DNA of 64,000 nt from NCBI GenBank assembly GCA_965223835.1, contig CBDCXQ010000001.1, forward strand, positions 4,216,001-4,280,000. Reading direction: 5' to 3'. Under the pieces are notes generated by a model, which saw only the letters and a list, made by a program, of their open reading frames with translations, made no database searches and was not told where the DNA came from. Origin of the DNA: CAVYXZ01 sp965223835 (GTDB lineage: Bacteria; Chloroflexota; Anaerolineae; Aggregatilineales; Phototrophicaceae). Below are positions 27,138-36,037 of this stretch, piece by piece. Position numbers and translations under genes: made by a program. Positions within the stretch are counted from its first letter, which is position 1. Each line of letters starts with the position of its first letter.

Positions 27138-28592
27138 ATGCGCTTAAAGCTCATCATGTTGGCAATCTGTTTAGGCTGCCTCTGGACTGCCCGGTCGGCA
27201 ACGGCGCGCGCAGTAATCCAGGGCAATGATTGTCAGGTTGACAGCGATGAAGTGATCAACAGTGACTTGTTTGTTTTGTGCCGTACCTTTGTCCTCGACG
27301 GTCAGATTAACGGCAATTTGCTGGGTGCCACCTTCGAGGCTGAACTGAACGGCGCAGTCGCCGGGGATGTGTACTTGCTGGCGGGACAGCTTGATATGCG
27401 CGATCAGATTGGGCGAGACTTGTTATTTGCCGGCCCGGTCTTACGGGTGCATCCCACCGCGGTCTTTGCTGATAGCCAAAGCGATTTGATAAGCTTGAGT
27501 TTGAGCACCGAGGTTTTCGTCGGCGCAACTGTTCCCGGTAGTATTACGAGCTTAAGCTATCAATTGCTTTTGGGGGGTGATGTCGGGCGCGAGGTGACGT
27601 TCTGGGGATCTGCATTGAATATTGATGGCAACGTTGTGGGCGATGTCAACGCAACCGTTGGCGATCAACAATCCACCAATCCATCTCAATTGCAAACCTT
27701 GCTGGTGCCGTTTCGTTATGAAGTGAGTCTCGTCCCACCGGGATTAGTGATTCGGGACACGGCAGCCATTGACGGTCAATTAACCTATACCGGACCCACT
27801 GAGGGATCGATTGATGGTACCTTCGCAGCACCTGTCATCTTCAACCAGATCAGTAACACACCGGATTTCCCCCCGATTAACCTGGATGATGACAGTAATG
27901 CCGCCTGGGTCACCAGTTATGTAACCGTCGTCGTGCGCGAATTTGTGACACTGGGCGGCATTGGTTTACTCCTGCTGCTGTTGCTGCCACGTCCATTGCA
28001 AGCACCGTTACAAACATTGCGTGCGCGACCACTCAACAGCGTGGGGGTGGGTATCCTCACGTTCATTCTATCCATCGGCGTGTGGGTTGTAATTTTGCTG
28101 CTGCTCGTATTGCTCATCGTGCTGTTTCTCTCGCTACGACTGACCGATCTCGTCATCGTTAGCATCATGGCGATTGGGGTGTTAAATGTTGGCGGGGCCG
28201 GTGTATTTTATTTCACGGCCATTTACATTTCACGTATCATCGTCTGTCTGGCAGTTGGACGAGTGGTGGTTCGATTGGCACTGGGCGATGATGGGACACC
28301 ACGCATGGTCTATTTCAATCTGGCTGCAGGCGTCCTGCTTCTCTCGATGCTGGTGTTTCTGCCGTTGGTTGGTGGTATCATCAACGCGCTGACATTGGCT
28401 TTTGGCCTGGGGGCAATTTTTGTCACGCTCACCCAGATACAAACTCGTGAAACCGTCAACCACCAACTGCTGCCGGTTACGCTGCCGGGTCAGGTACGAC
28501 AAATCCCCCCACCGCCCATTACCAACTTAGATGCGCGGGAACCGGGCATGGACAATCTGCCAGACGGTTTTGAGTGGTGGCATGAGGATTAA
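27138..28592 (+). CDS. Exported bactofilin-like beta-solenoid protein with C-terminal membrane domain
   Basis: 484 residues. A signal peptide (LKLIMLAICLGCLWTA) is followed by about 210 residues of short beta repeats of the polymer-forming/bactofilin type: DGQINGNLLGATFEAELNGA, VAGDVYLLAGQLDMRDQI, GGDVGREVTFWGSALNIDGN and VVGDVNATVG. Residues about 255-450 contain four or five strongly hydrophobic helices (GGIGLLLLLLLPRPL, LTFILSIGVWVVILLLLVLL, VGGIINALTLAFGLGA). The C terminus is short, Pro-rich and cytoplasmic. Bactofilins are normally cytoplasmic, so an exported solenoid tied to a membrane domain is a distinct architecture, perhaps an outside scaffold. AGGAG sits eight bases before the ATG. 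The stop overlaps the convergent gene by four bases. Confidence 0.75.
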   Translation: MRLKLIMLAICLGCLWTARSATARAVIQGNDCQVDSDEVINSDLFVLCRTFVLDGQINGNLLGATFEAELNGAVAGDVYLLAGQLDMRDQIGRDLLFAGPVLRVHPTAVFADSQSDLISLSLSTEVFVGATVPGSITSLSYQLLLGGDVGREVTFWGSALNIDGNVVGDVNATVGDQQSTNPSQLQTLLVPFRYEVSLVPPGLVIRDTAAIDGQLTYTGPTEGSIDGTFAAPVIFNQISNTPDFPPINLDDDSNAAWVTSYVTVVVREFVTLGGIGLLLLLLLPRPLQAPLQTLRARPLNSVGVGILTFILSIGVWVVILLLLVLLIVLFLSLRLTDLVIVSIMAIGVLNVGGAGVFYFTAIYISRIIVCLAVGRVVVRLALGDDGTPRMVYFNLAAGVLLLSMLVFLPLVGGIINALTLAFGLGAIFVTLTQIQTRETVNHQLLPVTLPGQVRQIPPPPITNLDAREPGMDNLPDGFEWWHED

Positions 28593-28927
28593 AGGTCGTC
28601 CAATTCGCCCTCACGCAGAGCAATCTCAAAGGCACGACCAACCATGATAAGTTGCTCAACCCACAACGCAACTTCATCTTCATCGGCATTTTCAAGCAAG
28701 GGGTCAATCAAATGATCGGGGGAGCTAAACAGCACTTCGGTTGCCAGACAGGACATCGCTTGCATGACCGAATCTCTTGATTCCGGCGGATCACTATCCA
28801 TGAGTTGGTCAAACCACCGGGCGATCAACGGATGAACCTGTTCACAAGATGAACCAATACCAAGTTGCTCGTTTGCCAGGTCTTCATAATGTCGAAGCCA
28901 CTCAGGTGGTTTAGACTGCTCACTCAC
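28589..28927 (-). CDS. Hypothetical helical protein, 112 aa
   Basis: GTG start with AGGAG eight bases upstream. Acidic and helix-rich (HYEDLANEQLGIG, ARWFDQLMDSDPPESRDSVM, LLENADEDEVALWVEQLIMV), with no signal peptide or membrane segment, so cytoplasmic. No family recognised. Convergent with the solenoid-membrane gene, sharing a TTAA stop overlap. Confidence 0.65.
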   Translation of the reverse strand: MSEQSKPPEWLRHYEDLANEQLGIGSSCEQVHPLIARWFDQLMDSDPPESRDSVMQAMSCLATEVLFSSPDHLIDPLLENADEDEVALWVEQLIMVGRAFEIALREGELDDL

Positions 28928-29112
28928 AATAATCTCTCCTAAACAGGAAATCAGTCTTTTGGACTATAAAAAATACTAGCATCAAAGTACAGATGTCGCA
29001 ACCAGTGTTAGTTTAGCACACATGTTCTTAAAGGGCAATCTGGTCAGCATCTGGTAGTGTGTGTACTGACGTAATATTCTGGAACTTATCAGAAGGTAGA
29101 TACTTAAACCTA

Positions 29113-29619
29113 TCACGGCGCGCGGTTGGGTGTGTCAGGGTTCGACTCCATGTCGCGAGAGGCACTATCACCACAGTGTAGCCAGCCAGCCCATTCTACA
29201 ATCTGCCAATCACCAGCGGTGGTTTGTTCGACGCGATTATAAATGCAGACTCCACTTGCCCCGGTACCTGCCGCATAGGTGGCGATTAAGTCAACTTCCC
29301 AGGCAGTTGGGCCATCAGGCGTCGCCCGGCGAAAGCCAACATTAACAAGTTCGCCCCATTCGGACGGCGTATAGCTCTGGATACAGGCTGAGATGCTGGC
29401 GTCAGGGCAGTTTTCAGTAGCATAAGTTTGCAAGTCCGGGCTAAGCCAGTTCATAGCGACAGCATCATCACCGGCGGTGGCGGTCTGGACAAAGCGGACC
29501 GCAGTCGCAAATGCTGGATTGATGTTCTCAGGCAGGAAGATTAACGTCAACAGCAATATCGCCACAATCACGATAGCGATTACCCCAACTGCCAGGATGA
29601 TGACCGGCTTTCGTTTCAT
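29113..29619 (-). CDS. Membrane-anchored protein with NTF2/DUF4864-like outside domain
   Basis: 168 residues from ATG 29619 (GAGGA five bases upstream). Longer frames to 29754 would overlap the divergent ATPase leader. MKRKP is followed by one long hydrophobic helix (VIILAVGVIAIVIVAILLL) and an outside domain beginning PAFATAVRFVQTATAGDDAV, with MNWLSPDLQTY and TAWEVDLIATYAAGTG, ending DWQIVEWAGWLHC. The order of helix, sheet and a final W-x-I-V/I strand resembles small cone-shaped NTF2-like domains. Four Cys residues (two in ENCPDASISACI, plus VCIYN and HCGD) could form two disulfides. Role unknown. Confidence 0.65.
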   Translation of the reverse strand: MKRKPVIILAVGVIAIVIVAILLLTLIFLPENINPAFATAVRFVQTATAGDDAVAMNWLSPDLQTYATENCPDASISACIQSYTPSEWGELVNVGFRRATPDGPTAWEVDLIATYAAGTGASGVCIYNRVEQTTAGDWQIVEWAGWLHCGDSASRDMESNPDTPNRAP

Positions 29620-29757
29620 GCGGTTCCTCATTCGCGACGTTTGGTGCAGGTTTGCGTATAGCCTATCAAGCATCGCTAACATACAATGCATTCCAGTAGG
29701 CTGCTCAATCACACCATCAGCATAAAATAAATGGTTAAAATATTGCAGCCGCACCTA

Positions 29758-29766
29758 TGCTATAGT
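29758..29766 (+). promoter_or_regulatory. Extended -10 promoter of the P-type ATPase gene
   Basis: TGCTATAGT matches the extended -10 pattern (TGnTATAnT). It is 40 bp upstream of the TTG start with its AGGAG site. No convincing -35. Confidence 0.45.
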
Positions 29767-29805
29767 AAATTTTGTAGCTTGAATAGTCCTTCAGGAGACC
29801 ATCCA

Positions 29806-32193
29806 TTGTCGTTCGATTCACAGGCCCCCCAGGGGTTAACTGCCAACGAAGTTGCCGAACGAGTCGCACGCGGGGATACCAACGCCTATAGACCACGCCT
29901 GGGTCGCAGCTATTGGGACATTCTGCGCGATAATTTGTTTAACATCTTTAATTTAATTTTGTTCCCGCTGCTGGGCGTGATTATCTCCTTCGGCGAGTAT
30001 GCCGTGGCCCTGTTTGCCGGTTTTAGTGTCGTGAGCAACGCGATCCTGGGAACTATTCAAGAAATTATCGCCAAGCGTCGGTTAGACCGACTGGTTGCAC
30101 TCGCCGCTGAAGATGTGGAAGTGTACCGTGATAACGAACTCATCAGCATTCCCATTGAGCAAGTGGTGCTCGACGATATTCTGCCAATCGAACCCGGCGA
30201 TCGTTTGCCGGTGGATGGCATGGTTTTAAAAAGCGATTCACTGGAAATGGATGAATCACACCTGACCGGCGAATCCGATTCGATTTTGAAAGACCCGGAC
30301 GACGAGGTGTTTTCTGGAGCATTTTGTATTGCGGGGACCGGTATTATGCGGGCCACCAAAGTCGGTGCAAATAACACCATCAACCGGTTGGCAGCCACCG
30401 CCCGCACCTATAGCAACCCGCTGACGCCAACTCAACGGCGCGTGATGACCATTGTGGACATCGCGATCATTCTGATGTTATTGCTAGCCCCCATGTTGTG
30501 GCTCTCCGACAGCCTGGATGGACTACCCCTGTTGGAAAAAGTCAAGAACTCGGTCGTGTTCATCACCAGCCTCGTGCCTTATGGTCTGGTACTCATCGTG
30601 ATTATTTCTCTGAGCATCGGCGCAATCAGCATCACGCGGCATAAAACCCTCATCCGGCGCGTGAATGCGGTAGAATCGCTGGCAAATGCGACGGTCCTCT
30701 GCTTCGATAAAACTGGAACCCTTACCCAGAATCGATTGGCGGTGGATGACATCCTGCCGCTCAACGGTTCGCCGCCCGATGAAATCCGCAGTATGCTGCA
30801 TCTCTACACCAATAACCTGGCGCACAAGAATGGTACGGCAGCAGCAGTGGCTGCCTATGTCCGCGACGCTGTTCCGTCCCAACTGGTTAACAAGATTCGC
30901 GAAATCCCGTTTAATTCGGTGCGCAAATGGGGTGCCATTGTCCTGCCGGAAGAAACGTTGATTCTCGGTGCACCGGAACGAGTATTGAACGGTGCCAGCA
31001 GCGAAATCGCCCGGCGGGCACAGGAACTTTCGGCACAGGGGTTGCGGGTGTTGACCTTTGCCCGGACGCATGAACCGCCCGACGAACACCAACTCAATGG
31101 CAGTACCGATGCCATTGCGCTGGTAACGCTAAGCGATCAGATACGCCCGAATATTCACCAGACATTGCAGGCCTTCCGCGATCAACATGTTAAATTGAAG
31201 GTTATTTCCGGCGATAATATGGAGACCGTAAAGGCCGTAGCGACGGAAGCGGGGATCCCGGTTGAGCACGCCTATACGGGTGCCCAATTGGAGGCAATGA
31301 GCGAAAAGGAATTCGCAGTGGCGGCGGTGCAAGGCAACATCTTTGCCCGCATTGAACCAGAAACCAAAAAACGCATCATCAATTCGCTGCGTGAAGCCGA
31401 TGAACATGTAGCAATGGTCGGTGATGGGGTGAATGATGTCCCCGCGTTAAAAGAAGCGGATCTGGCGATTGTCATGAACGATGGCGCCCGCATCACCAAA
31501 GAGATTGGCGATATTATCCTTCTCAACAACGCGCTTTCGACCCTGCCGTTGGCCTTTGCCGAAGGCCGCGAAATTACCCAGACGATTTTTGGCACGGTGA
31601 AGATGTTCCTCACCAAGACGTTCTACAATATCATGCTATTCCTCTACATCGGCTTCATGAACCTGCCGTTTGCGATTACCCCTATTCAGATCAACTGGAT
31701 TACGTTTGGCACGGTCAACGTCGTGGCGACGCTGGTGGCCTTCAAAATTATGCGCCCGGCATACATGGCCCGTTTCCGCCATGATGTGCTGGATTATGTG
31801 CTGACCGGGGCGTTTATTGGCTCGGCCATGATGGCCTTGCTGTATGCAGTGGTCTACTTCGCATCAGGACTCAATACCGAAGCGGCCCGCAGCGCCTTGT
31901 CGATCTTCGCCACCTTCTTCGGTATTCTCATTTTCTGGAATACCTTTGGCATCGACATTCTGGAACCACGCTCCTTTATTGAACAACGGACAGTCACCGT
32001 GATTGGGCTTTTCTTTATCGTATTGGTGATTCTGGGCTTTTATCTCTTACCGGGCATGTTTGAATTCGTGCCACCAACACCGGGGATTATTGCCCTCATC
32101 ACGTCACTGCTGCTGCTGACGATGTTGTTATTTAGCTGGAACATGCGTCATCGTTATCTGCTCAATCGCGTCTGGTCGCTGGTATCACGTTAA
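29806..32193 (+). CDS. Cation-transporting P-type ATPase (CtpE-like, HAD family)
   Basis: 795 residues starting at TTG 29806, which has AGGAG eight bases upstream; the in-frame ATG at 29731 lies in the promoter. The order is: N-terminal cytoplasmic part, two TM helices, actuator domain with ESHLTGESD, two TM helices with FITSLVPYGLVLI, phosphorylation motif FDKTGTLTQ (Asp301), nucleotide domain, hinge MVGDGVNDVPALKEADLAI and six C-terminal TM helices. The combination ARITKEIGDIILLNN and the short nucleotide domain resemble mycobacterial CtpE, a calcium transporter. Ion specificity is inferred by resemblance only. A terminator follows the stop. Confidence 0.9.
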   Translation: MSFDSQAPQGLTANEVAERVARGDTNAYRPRLGRSYWDILRDNLFNIFNLILFPLLGVIISFGEYAVALFAGFSVVSNAILGTIQEIIAKRRLDRLVALAAEDVEVYRDNELISIPIEQVVLDDILPIEPGDRLPVDGMVLKSDSLEMDESHLTGESDSILKDPDDEVFSGAFCIAGTGIMRATKVGANNTINRLAATARTYSNPLTPTQRRVMTIVDIAIILMLLLAPMLWLSDSLDGLPLLEKVKNSVVFITSLVPYGLVLIVIISLSIGAISITRHKTLIRRVNAVESLANATVLCFDKTGTLTQNRLAVDDILPLNGSPPDEIRSMLHLYTNNLAHKNGTAAAVAAYVRDAVPSQLVNKIREIPFNSVRKWGAIVLPEETLILGAPERVLNGASSEIARRAQELSAQGLRVLTFARTHEPPDEHQLNGSTDAIALVTLSDQIRPNIHQTLQAFRDQHVKLKVISGDNMETVKAVATEAGIPVEHAYTGAQLEAMSEKEFAVAAVQGNIFARIEPETKKRIINSLREADEHVAMVGDGVNDVPALKEADLAIVMNDGARITKEIGDIILLNNALSTLPLAFAEGREITQTIFGTVKMFLTKTFYNIMLFLYIGFMNLPFAITPIQINWITFGTVNVVATLVAFKIMRPAYMARFRHDVLDYVLTGAFIGSAMMALLYAVVYFASGLNTEAARSALSIFATFFGILIFWNTFGIDILEPRSFIEQRTVTVIGLFFIVLVILGFYLLPGMFEFVPPTPGIIALITSLLLLTMLLFSWNMRHRYLLNRVWSLVSR

Positions 32194-32204
32194 CGTGGAG
32201 GTGA

Positions 32205-32235
32205 GGGACCAGGGAATACCTGGCCCCAGTTTTTC
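32205..32235 (+). terminator. Intrinsic terminator after the P-type ATPase gene
   Basis: GGGACCAGG and CCTGGCCCC form a nine-bp stem with one A/C mismatch and a five-base loop, followed by AGTTTTTC. It starts 12 bases after the ATPase stop. Confidence 0.8.
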
Positions 32236-32242
32236 TTACTGT

Positions 32243-33382
32243 TTATGGATGCTCGTTGCGGGCGCGGATGACCAGATCAACCATGTCCTGACCACCGCTG
32301 GCGTTGTTCTGACTGGAATTGTGTGAACTCTGAACCGCGACGACGCGTGGGCCAACATCGCCACTCCACCAGCCAAAGAATGGCCCGCCGGATTGACCCG
32401 GCCAGACATCACCACGATGGGCCATCGATTCATGCGAGTCGAACTGCCACCAGACCCCATCAAGTGAAATATTGTTCTCGAATGTGGGCCGGTTGCCACC
32501 GGTCAGATCACCGGGATAGCCGATGTGCGCCCAGTAGTTGCCACCATCCCAGCTATCAGTGTAACCGCGTGATCCCATCCAGCCAGTCCAGTTGCCGATA
32601 TTTCGATTGAGCACGACGACCACATAGTCATACATGCCTTCAATCCAGTTGATCGTCGGACCAGTGACCTTGTACTTGTAGTAAGTCAACGTGCCCCAGG
32701 CATCCCCAAACGGGGCACTACCATTGAAAAAGCCAGGTCGGAATCTAATCCAGCCGGTGGTGTTGTTGCTGTTCCACTGGATAACGTGGCTACATGTCAG
32801 CACATGGCGCGGTCCAACCATCACACCACTGGCAAACCCAAGCGGTGTATCGATGCGACCACAAGCTCCCCACGGATACGATGTGTCATTGAATACCATC
32901 CGATCCTCAGGATTGAATACCGTTGTCGCCTGATCGCCATATTGCGCCAACTGCTGAGCCATTTTCGCCTGGATGAAGGGCCGCACCCGCAACGATTCGG
33001 GCAGTTCGTCCGGTACAGGATGCAGTGCCAGATGATCCGGCACATAGCCAGTCGATTCAAGTGCCTGGTCGAAATTGTCTGACTTGTTGCCCAATGTTTC
33101 GAGACCAATCGCGGTCGTCCCCAACGGGTATACGTGAGCACCGACCTGGAAATTACGAACCTTGACCTGCAATTCGTAACCCTGTTCCTGGCGGCAAGCC
33201 CCGTCTTTTGCCAGTTCTACTTCGGGCTGGTCCAGTGCTGGAATCAGCAGACTGAGATCCATTTCTGCCTGCGTTAACCGTTTGCGCGGCTCACGCGGCT
33301 TAAAATTCTCAGCCACCTCCTTAACTTCCAACGGTTTCGGTTGATCGGCAAACGCAAGATTCTTCTCATCAACGATACGCAT
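32243..33382 (-). CDS. Trypsin-like serine protease (S1, V8/glutamyl-endopeptidase type)
   Basis: 379 residues. The catalytic triad is readable: GPRHVLTCSHV (His199), GMYDYVVVVL (Asp252) and WPGQSGGPFFGWW (Ser331). This spacing matches bacterial S1B proteases such as V8-type enzymes. The first 150 residues are charged (KPREPRKRLTQAEMDLSLL) and would be a pro-region or targeting part. No ordinary signal peptide is seen at the N terminus, which is odd for this class. Either secretion uses another route or the enzyme stays inside. Two Cys (TCSHV, WGACG) could pair. Monocistronic and leftward, with a long 344-bp upstream region. Confidence 0.87.
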   Translation of the reverse strand: MRIVDEKNLAFADQPKPLEVKEVAENFKPREPRKRLTQAEMDLSLLIPALDQPEVELAKDGACRQEQGYELQVKVRNFQVGAHVYPLGTTAIGLETLGNKSDNFDQALESTGYVPDHLALHPVPDELPESLRVRPFIQAKMAQQLAQYGDQATTVFNPEDRMVFNDTSYPWGACGRIDTPLGFASGVMVGPRHVLTCSHVIQWNSNNTTGWIRFRPGFFNGSAPFGDAWGTLTYYKYKVTGPTINWIEGMYDYVVVVLNRNIGNWTGWMGSRGYTDSWDGGNYWAHIGYPGDLTGGNRPTFENNISLDGVWWQFDSHESMAHRGDVWPGQSGGPFFGWWSGDVGPRVVAVQSSHNSSQNNASGGQDMVDLVIRARNEHP

Positions 33383-33726
33383 GGTATTTCATCCTTCCCC
33401 TGGATATAGATGTGGTGTGATAGGGCTGTCTGCAATCTAAACTGTAATACTAAAGAGCCTGTTTTGACCCTCGACTACAACTAGAGTCAGCAGCCAGTGG
33501 TGAATTTTCAGGTGTGATGTAGGCCTGAAAACCGACTTGTGGCAGTTGGTGTTGGAACCCCCTGTTCAACTGCCCTTCGATAAATTCAGTGTAAGGGGAA
33601 CCGAAATTCGATAAACCTCATTTATTGGGGGGAGATTGAAATATAAATTGTAATACAAGGCATGATGATTGCATTGAGTTTATCGAAAGTTAATTTATGG
33701 TTTGACTGTCGGTGATTGTGAGTGAT
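33383..33726. repeat. 344-bp AT-rich intergenic region with repeated short motifs
   Basis: No gene. TTCGATAAA appears at 33576-33584 and 33607-33615 and inverted at 33679-33687. AAACTGTAATAC (33439-33450) is nearly repeated as AAATTGTAATAC (33645-33656). It lies upstream of the protease gene and downstream of a leftward sensor kinase, so the motifs may be regulator sites for the protease. Confidence 0.4.
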
Positions 33727-34980
33727 CTATGCTAACTGAGAACGCGGCAAGGTGAATGAAAACTGCGCCCCATTGCCCAGTTCGCTATCGACCTCGATGG
33801 TTCCTTGATGCGCTTCGATGAGACCGCGCGCGATGGCTAATCCCAGACCAGCGCCGCGCTGACCGTCCTGGTCACGGGTACGGGCGGGTTCGCCCCGGTA
33901 AAAGCGCTCGAAGATGTGTGGCAGATCCTGCGTGGCGATGCCTTCCCCACTATCTTTGACCGATACCCGCACGACATTCCCCACAACGGCTGCACTCAAC
34001 AGCACCTCGCCACCGGCGGGCGTATGGCGGATAGCATTAGTCAACAAATTATAGAGGACCCGCTGGATTTTCTCCGGGTCAATCTGCACCGGGTCAATAT
34101 TGCTGCTAACATGTCCATCCAGTCGGATACCGCGCCGTTCGGCCATCGCCCGTAACGCACTGAGCGTGTCCGATAATAGATCGCTGAGTGAGGTCTCCTG
34201 CAACCGCAAGTCAATATGACCGCTTTCCAACTGGGACAACTCAAACAAATCGTTAATCAACTCTTTCAAATTCGCGATCTCGCGCTGGGCGGTATTGAGA
34301 TAGCGCTGGCGGGTGGCCTCATCCTCAGCGACACCATCCACCAGTGCGTCGATAACGAGTTGCATGGATGCCAACGGAGTGCGCAGATCGTGGCTGGCCC
34401 ACGCGATCAAATCGCGGCGACTTTGTTCCAGCATGGCCCGTTGCGCTGCCGCCGCTTCCAGATCACGCGCCATCATATTGAACGCCTGAGCGAGTTCGGC
34501 CAGTTCATCATTTCCCTGCACTGGCACCCGTGTTTCTAACCTCCCGCCTGCCAGTTTGCCAGCACCGGTCGCCACTGCCGAGATGCGGCGCGTAAATGCA
34601 TGGGCGATAAAATAGGCGCACCCCAGCGCGGTCCAGGCAGCGAAAATCAAAAGGATGGAGACCAGATTCAAATCGTGTGGCTCGAAGAACATTTCCTGCG
34701 CCAGAATCCACACATTGAAGAACACAACGCCAATGGTGAGGATCGCCATAAAAATGAGGCCATTGCGCAAGCTACGGAACGAACTGATGAGGCCCAGTTG
34801 ATAGACCAGAAAGGCAACAACAACGCTCACGCTGCCGGTGACACCCATCAGTAGAAACAATTCAAGGATGTCCTCACTCGGTGGATTGAGCAAGGGAACC
34901 GCGATGACTGCCAATGTCAGCGCGTCGAATACCCAGATGCCGATGAGGACGAGAATTACCCGTCTGATTTCCCAACTCAT
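33727..34980 (-). CDS. Membrane sensor histidine kinase with HAMP domain
   Basis: 417 residues. Several N-terminal hydrophobic helices (about 8-30, 40-62, 75-95, 108-130) have no large outside loop, suggesting an intramembrane-sensing type. A HAMP domain (TRRISAVATGAGKLAGGRLE) follows, then H-box WASHDLRTPLASMQ (His197), N-box LLTNAIRHTPAGG, G1 DSGEGIA, F-box FERFYRGEP and G2 GAGLGLAIA. Its response regulator is not adjacent on either side, which is unusual for this type. Divergent from the HEAT-repeat gene. Confidence 0.93.
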   Translation of the reverse strand: MSWEIRRVILVLIGIWVFDALTLAVIAVPLLNPPSEDILELFLLMGVTGSVSVVVAFLVYQLGLISSFRSLRNGLIFMAILTIGVVFFNVWILAQEMFFEPHDLNLVSILLIFAAWTALGCAYFIAHAFTRRISAVATGAGKLAGGRLETRVPVQGNDELAELAQAFNMMARDLEAAAAQRAMLEQSRRDLIAWASHDLRTPLASMQLVIDALVDGVAEDEATRQRYLNTAQREIANLKELINDLFELSQLESGHIDLRLQETSLSDLLSDTLSALRAMAERRGIRLDGHVSSNIDPVQIDPEKIQRVLYNLLTNAIRHTPAGGEVLLSAAVVGNVVRVSVKDSGEGIATQDLPHIFERFYRGEPARTRDQDGQRGAGLGLAIARGLIEAHQGTIEVDSELGNGAQFSFTLPRSQLA

Positions 34981-35086
34981 AACGTTTTATCCACTTTCAA
35001 ACTGTGTTATGCTTAAAAATAACATTGCTACTTACCTGTAATTCGCCGTTACAATATATATATCGGCAAATCAGATTGAATCAACT

Positions 35087-35917
35087 GTGACCGACCTACG
35101 ACCCAACATCTGGCAACTTCAGGCGCAAGGCAATTCTAAAGGACTCATCAACGCGCTGCAAAATCCTGCTGCCGAAATCCGCAAACGGGCGGCCACCGCA
35201 TTACGCGTATTGGGTGCCGTTGAGGCCCTCCCCGCGCTACGCCGGACGATGGAAAGCGAAACCGATGACACGCTGCAGGCATACTTCAAAGAAGTGATTG
35301 ATGGCCTGCTGGCTGAGCGGCCTGCCGATCACATCCCGCACATGGGAGACGAAACGCGCACCCTGGTTGACCGCCTGCAAAGCGACGACCCGGTCGTGGT
35401 GGTCAAAGCGGCTTTTGACCTGGGCAAACTCAAAGATAAAACGGCGGTCGAGGCCCTTATCTTGCTGTTCCATAACACTCAGCTCCCGGCTAAAGTCCGG
35501 CTGACGGCGGCTGAAGCTCTCATCGAATTAGAAAGTGCCCCGGCGGTCGTTGCGTTGCTGGCGACCCTCAAAAGTGAAAAATGGCAGATTCGGCGTAATG
35601 GTGTGGCCGTGTTGGGACAATTGCGGGCTGAATGGGCTGTGGAACGCCTGGCCGAGCGCTTGCAAGACGAAAATGAAATCGTGGTGCGCACTGCCCATGC
35701 CGCTTTGAAACGCATTAACAATGAACCCGCCCGTGAAGCCCTGGAAAATTTTCGCCACACGCAAACGCTCAAACGCGCCAAAGCCAAAACCGGTAAACTG
35801 CCAGGCACGGGGGCACTTGCGAACGCAAAAGATGGATCTGTTGATAAAAAATCGCCCAAACAATCAACCGCGATTAACCAGTCACCGCCCGCTTCATCCC
35901 CGACAGAACCAGAGTAA
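35087..35917 (+). CDS. HEAT-repeat (PBS-lyase-type) protein
   Basis: 276 residues from a GTG start (no evident ribosome site, possibly leaderless). Residues about 15-235 are HEAT-like two-helix repeats: PAAEIRKRAATALRVLGAVE, DPVVVVKAAFDLGKLKDKTA, LPAKVRLTAAEALIELESAP, WQIRRNGVAVLGQLRAEWAV and NEIVVRTAHAALKRIN. The last 50 residues are polar and basic (KRAKAKTGK, then Lys/Ser/Pro-rich) and look disordered. Such proteins are adaptors or phycobilin-lyase relatives; no pigment genes are near, so an adaptor role is likelier. Cytoplasmic. Confidence 0.85.
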   Translation: MTDLRPNIWQLQAQGNSKGLINALQNPAAEIRKRAATALRVLGAVEALPALRRTMESETDDTLQAYFKEVIDGLLAERPADHIPHMGDETRTLVDRLQSDDPVVVVKAAFDLGKLKDKTAVEALILLFHNTQLPAKVRLTAAEALIELESAPAVVALLATLKSEKWQIRRNGVAVLGQLRAEWAVERLAERLQDENEIVVRTAHAALKRINNEPAREALENFRHTQTLKRAKAKTGKLPGTGALANAKDGSVDKKSPKQSTAINQSPPASSPTEPE

Positions 35918-36037
35918 GGCACAAATCTTACGAGTTTCTGTCTAGATTTTGTCAAGAAGCACGTTACCCCATAACTTTTAGCGATCAACCGCAGACGGTA
36001 GCAGTAACTGTCAACGACCATAGAGGAGTGGATCGCG

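Noticed and set aside
29135..29160. GGTTCGACTCC, resembling a tRNA T-arm
   Set aside because: No acceptor, D or anticodon stem around it, and it lies inside a coding region.
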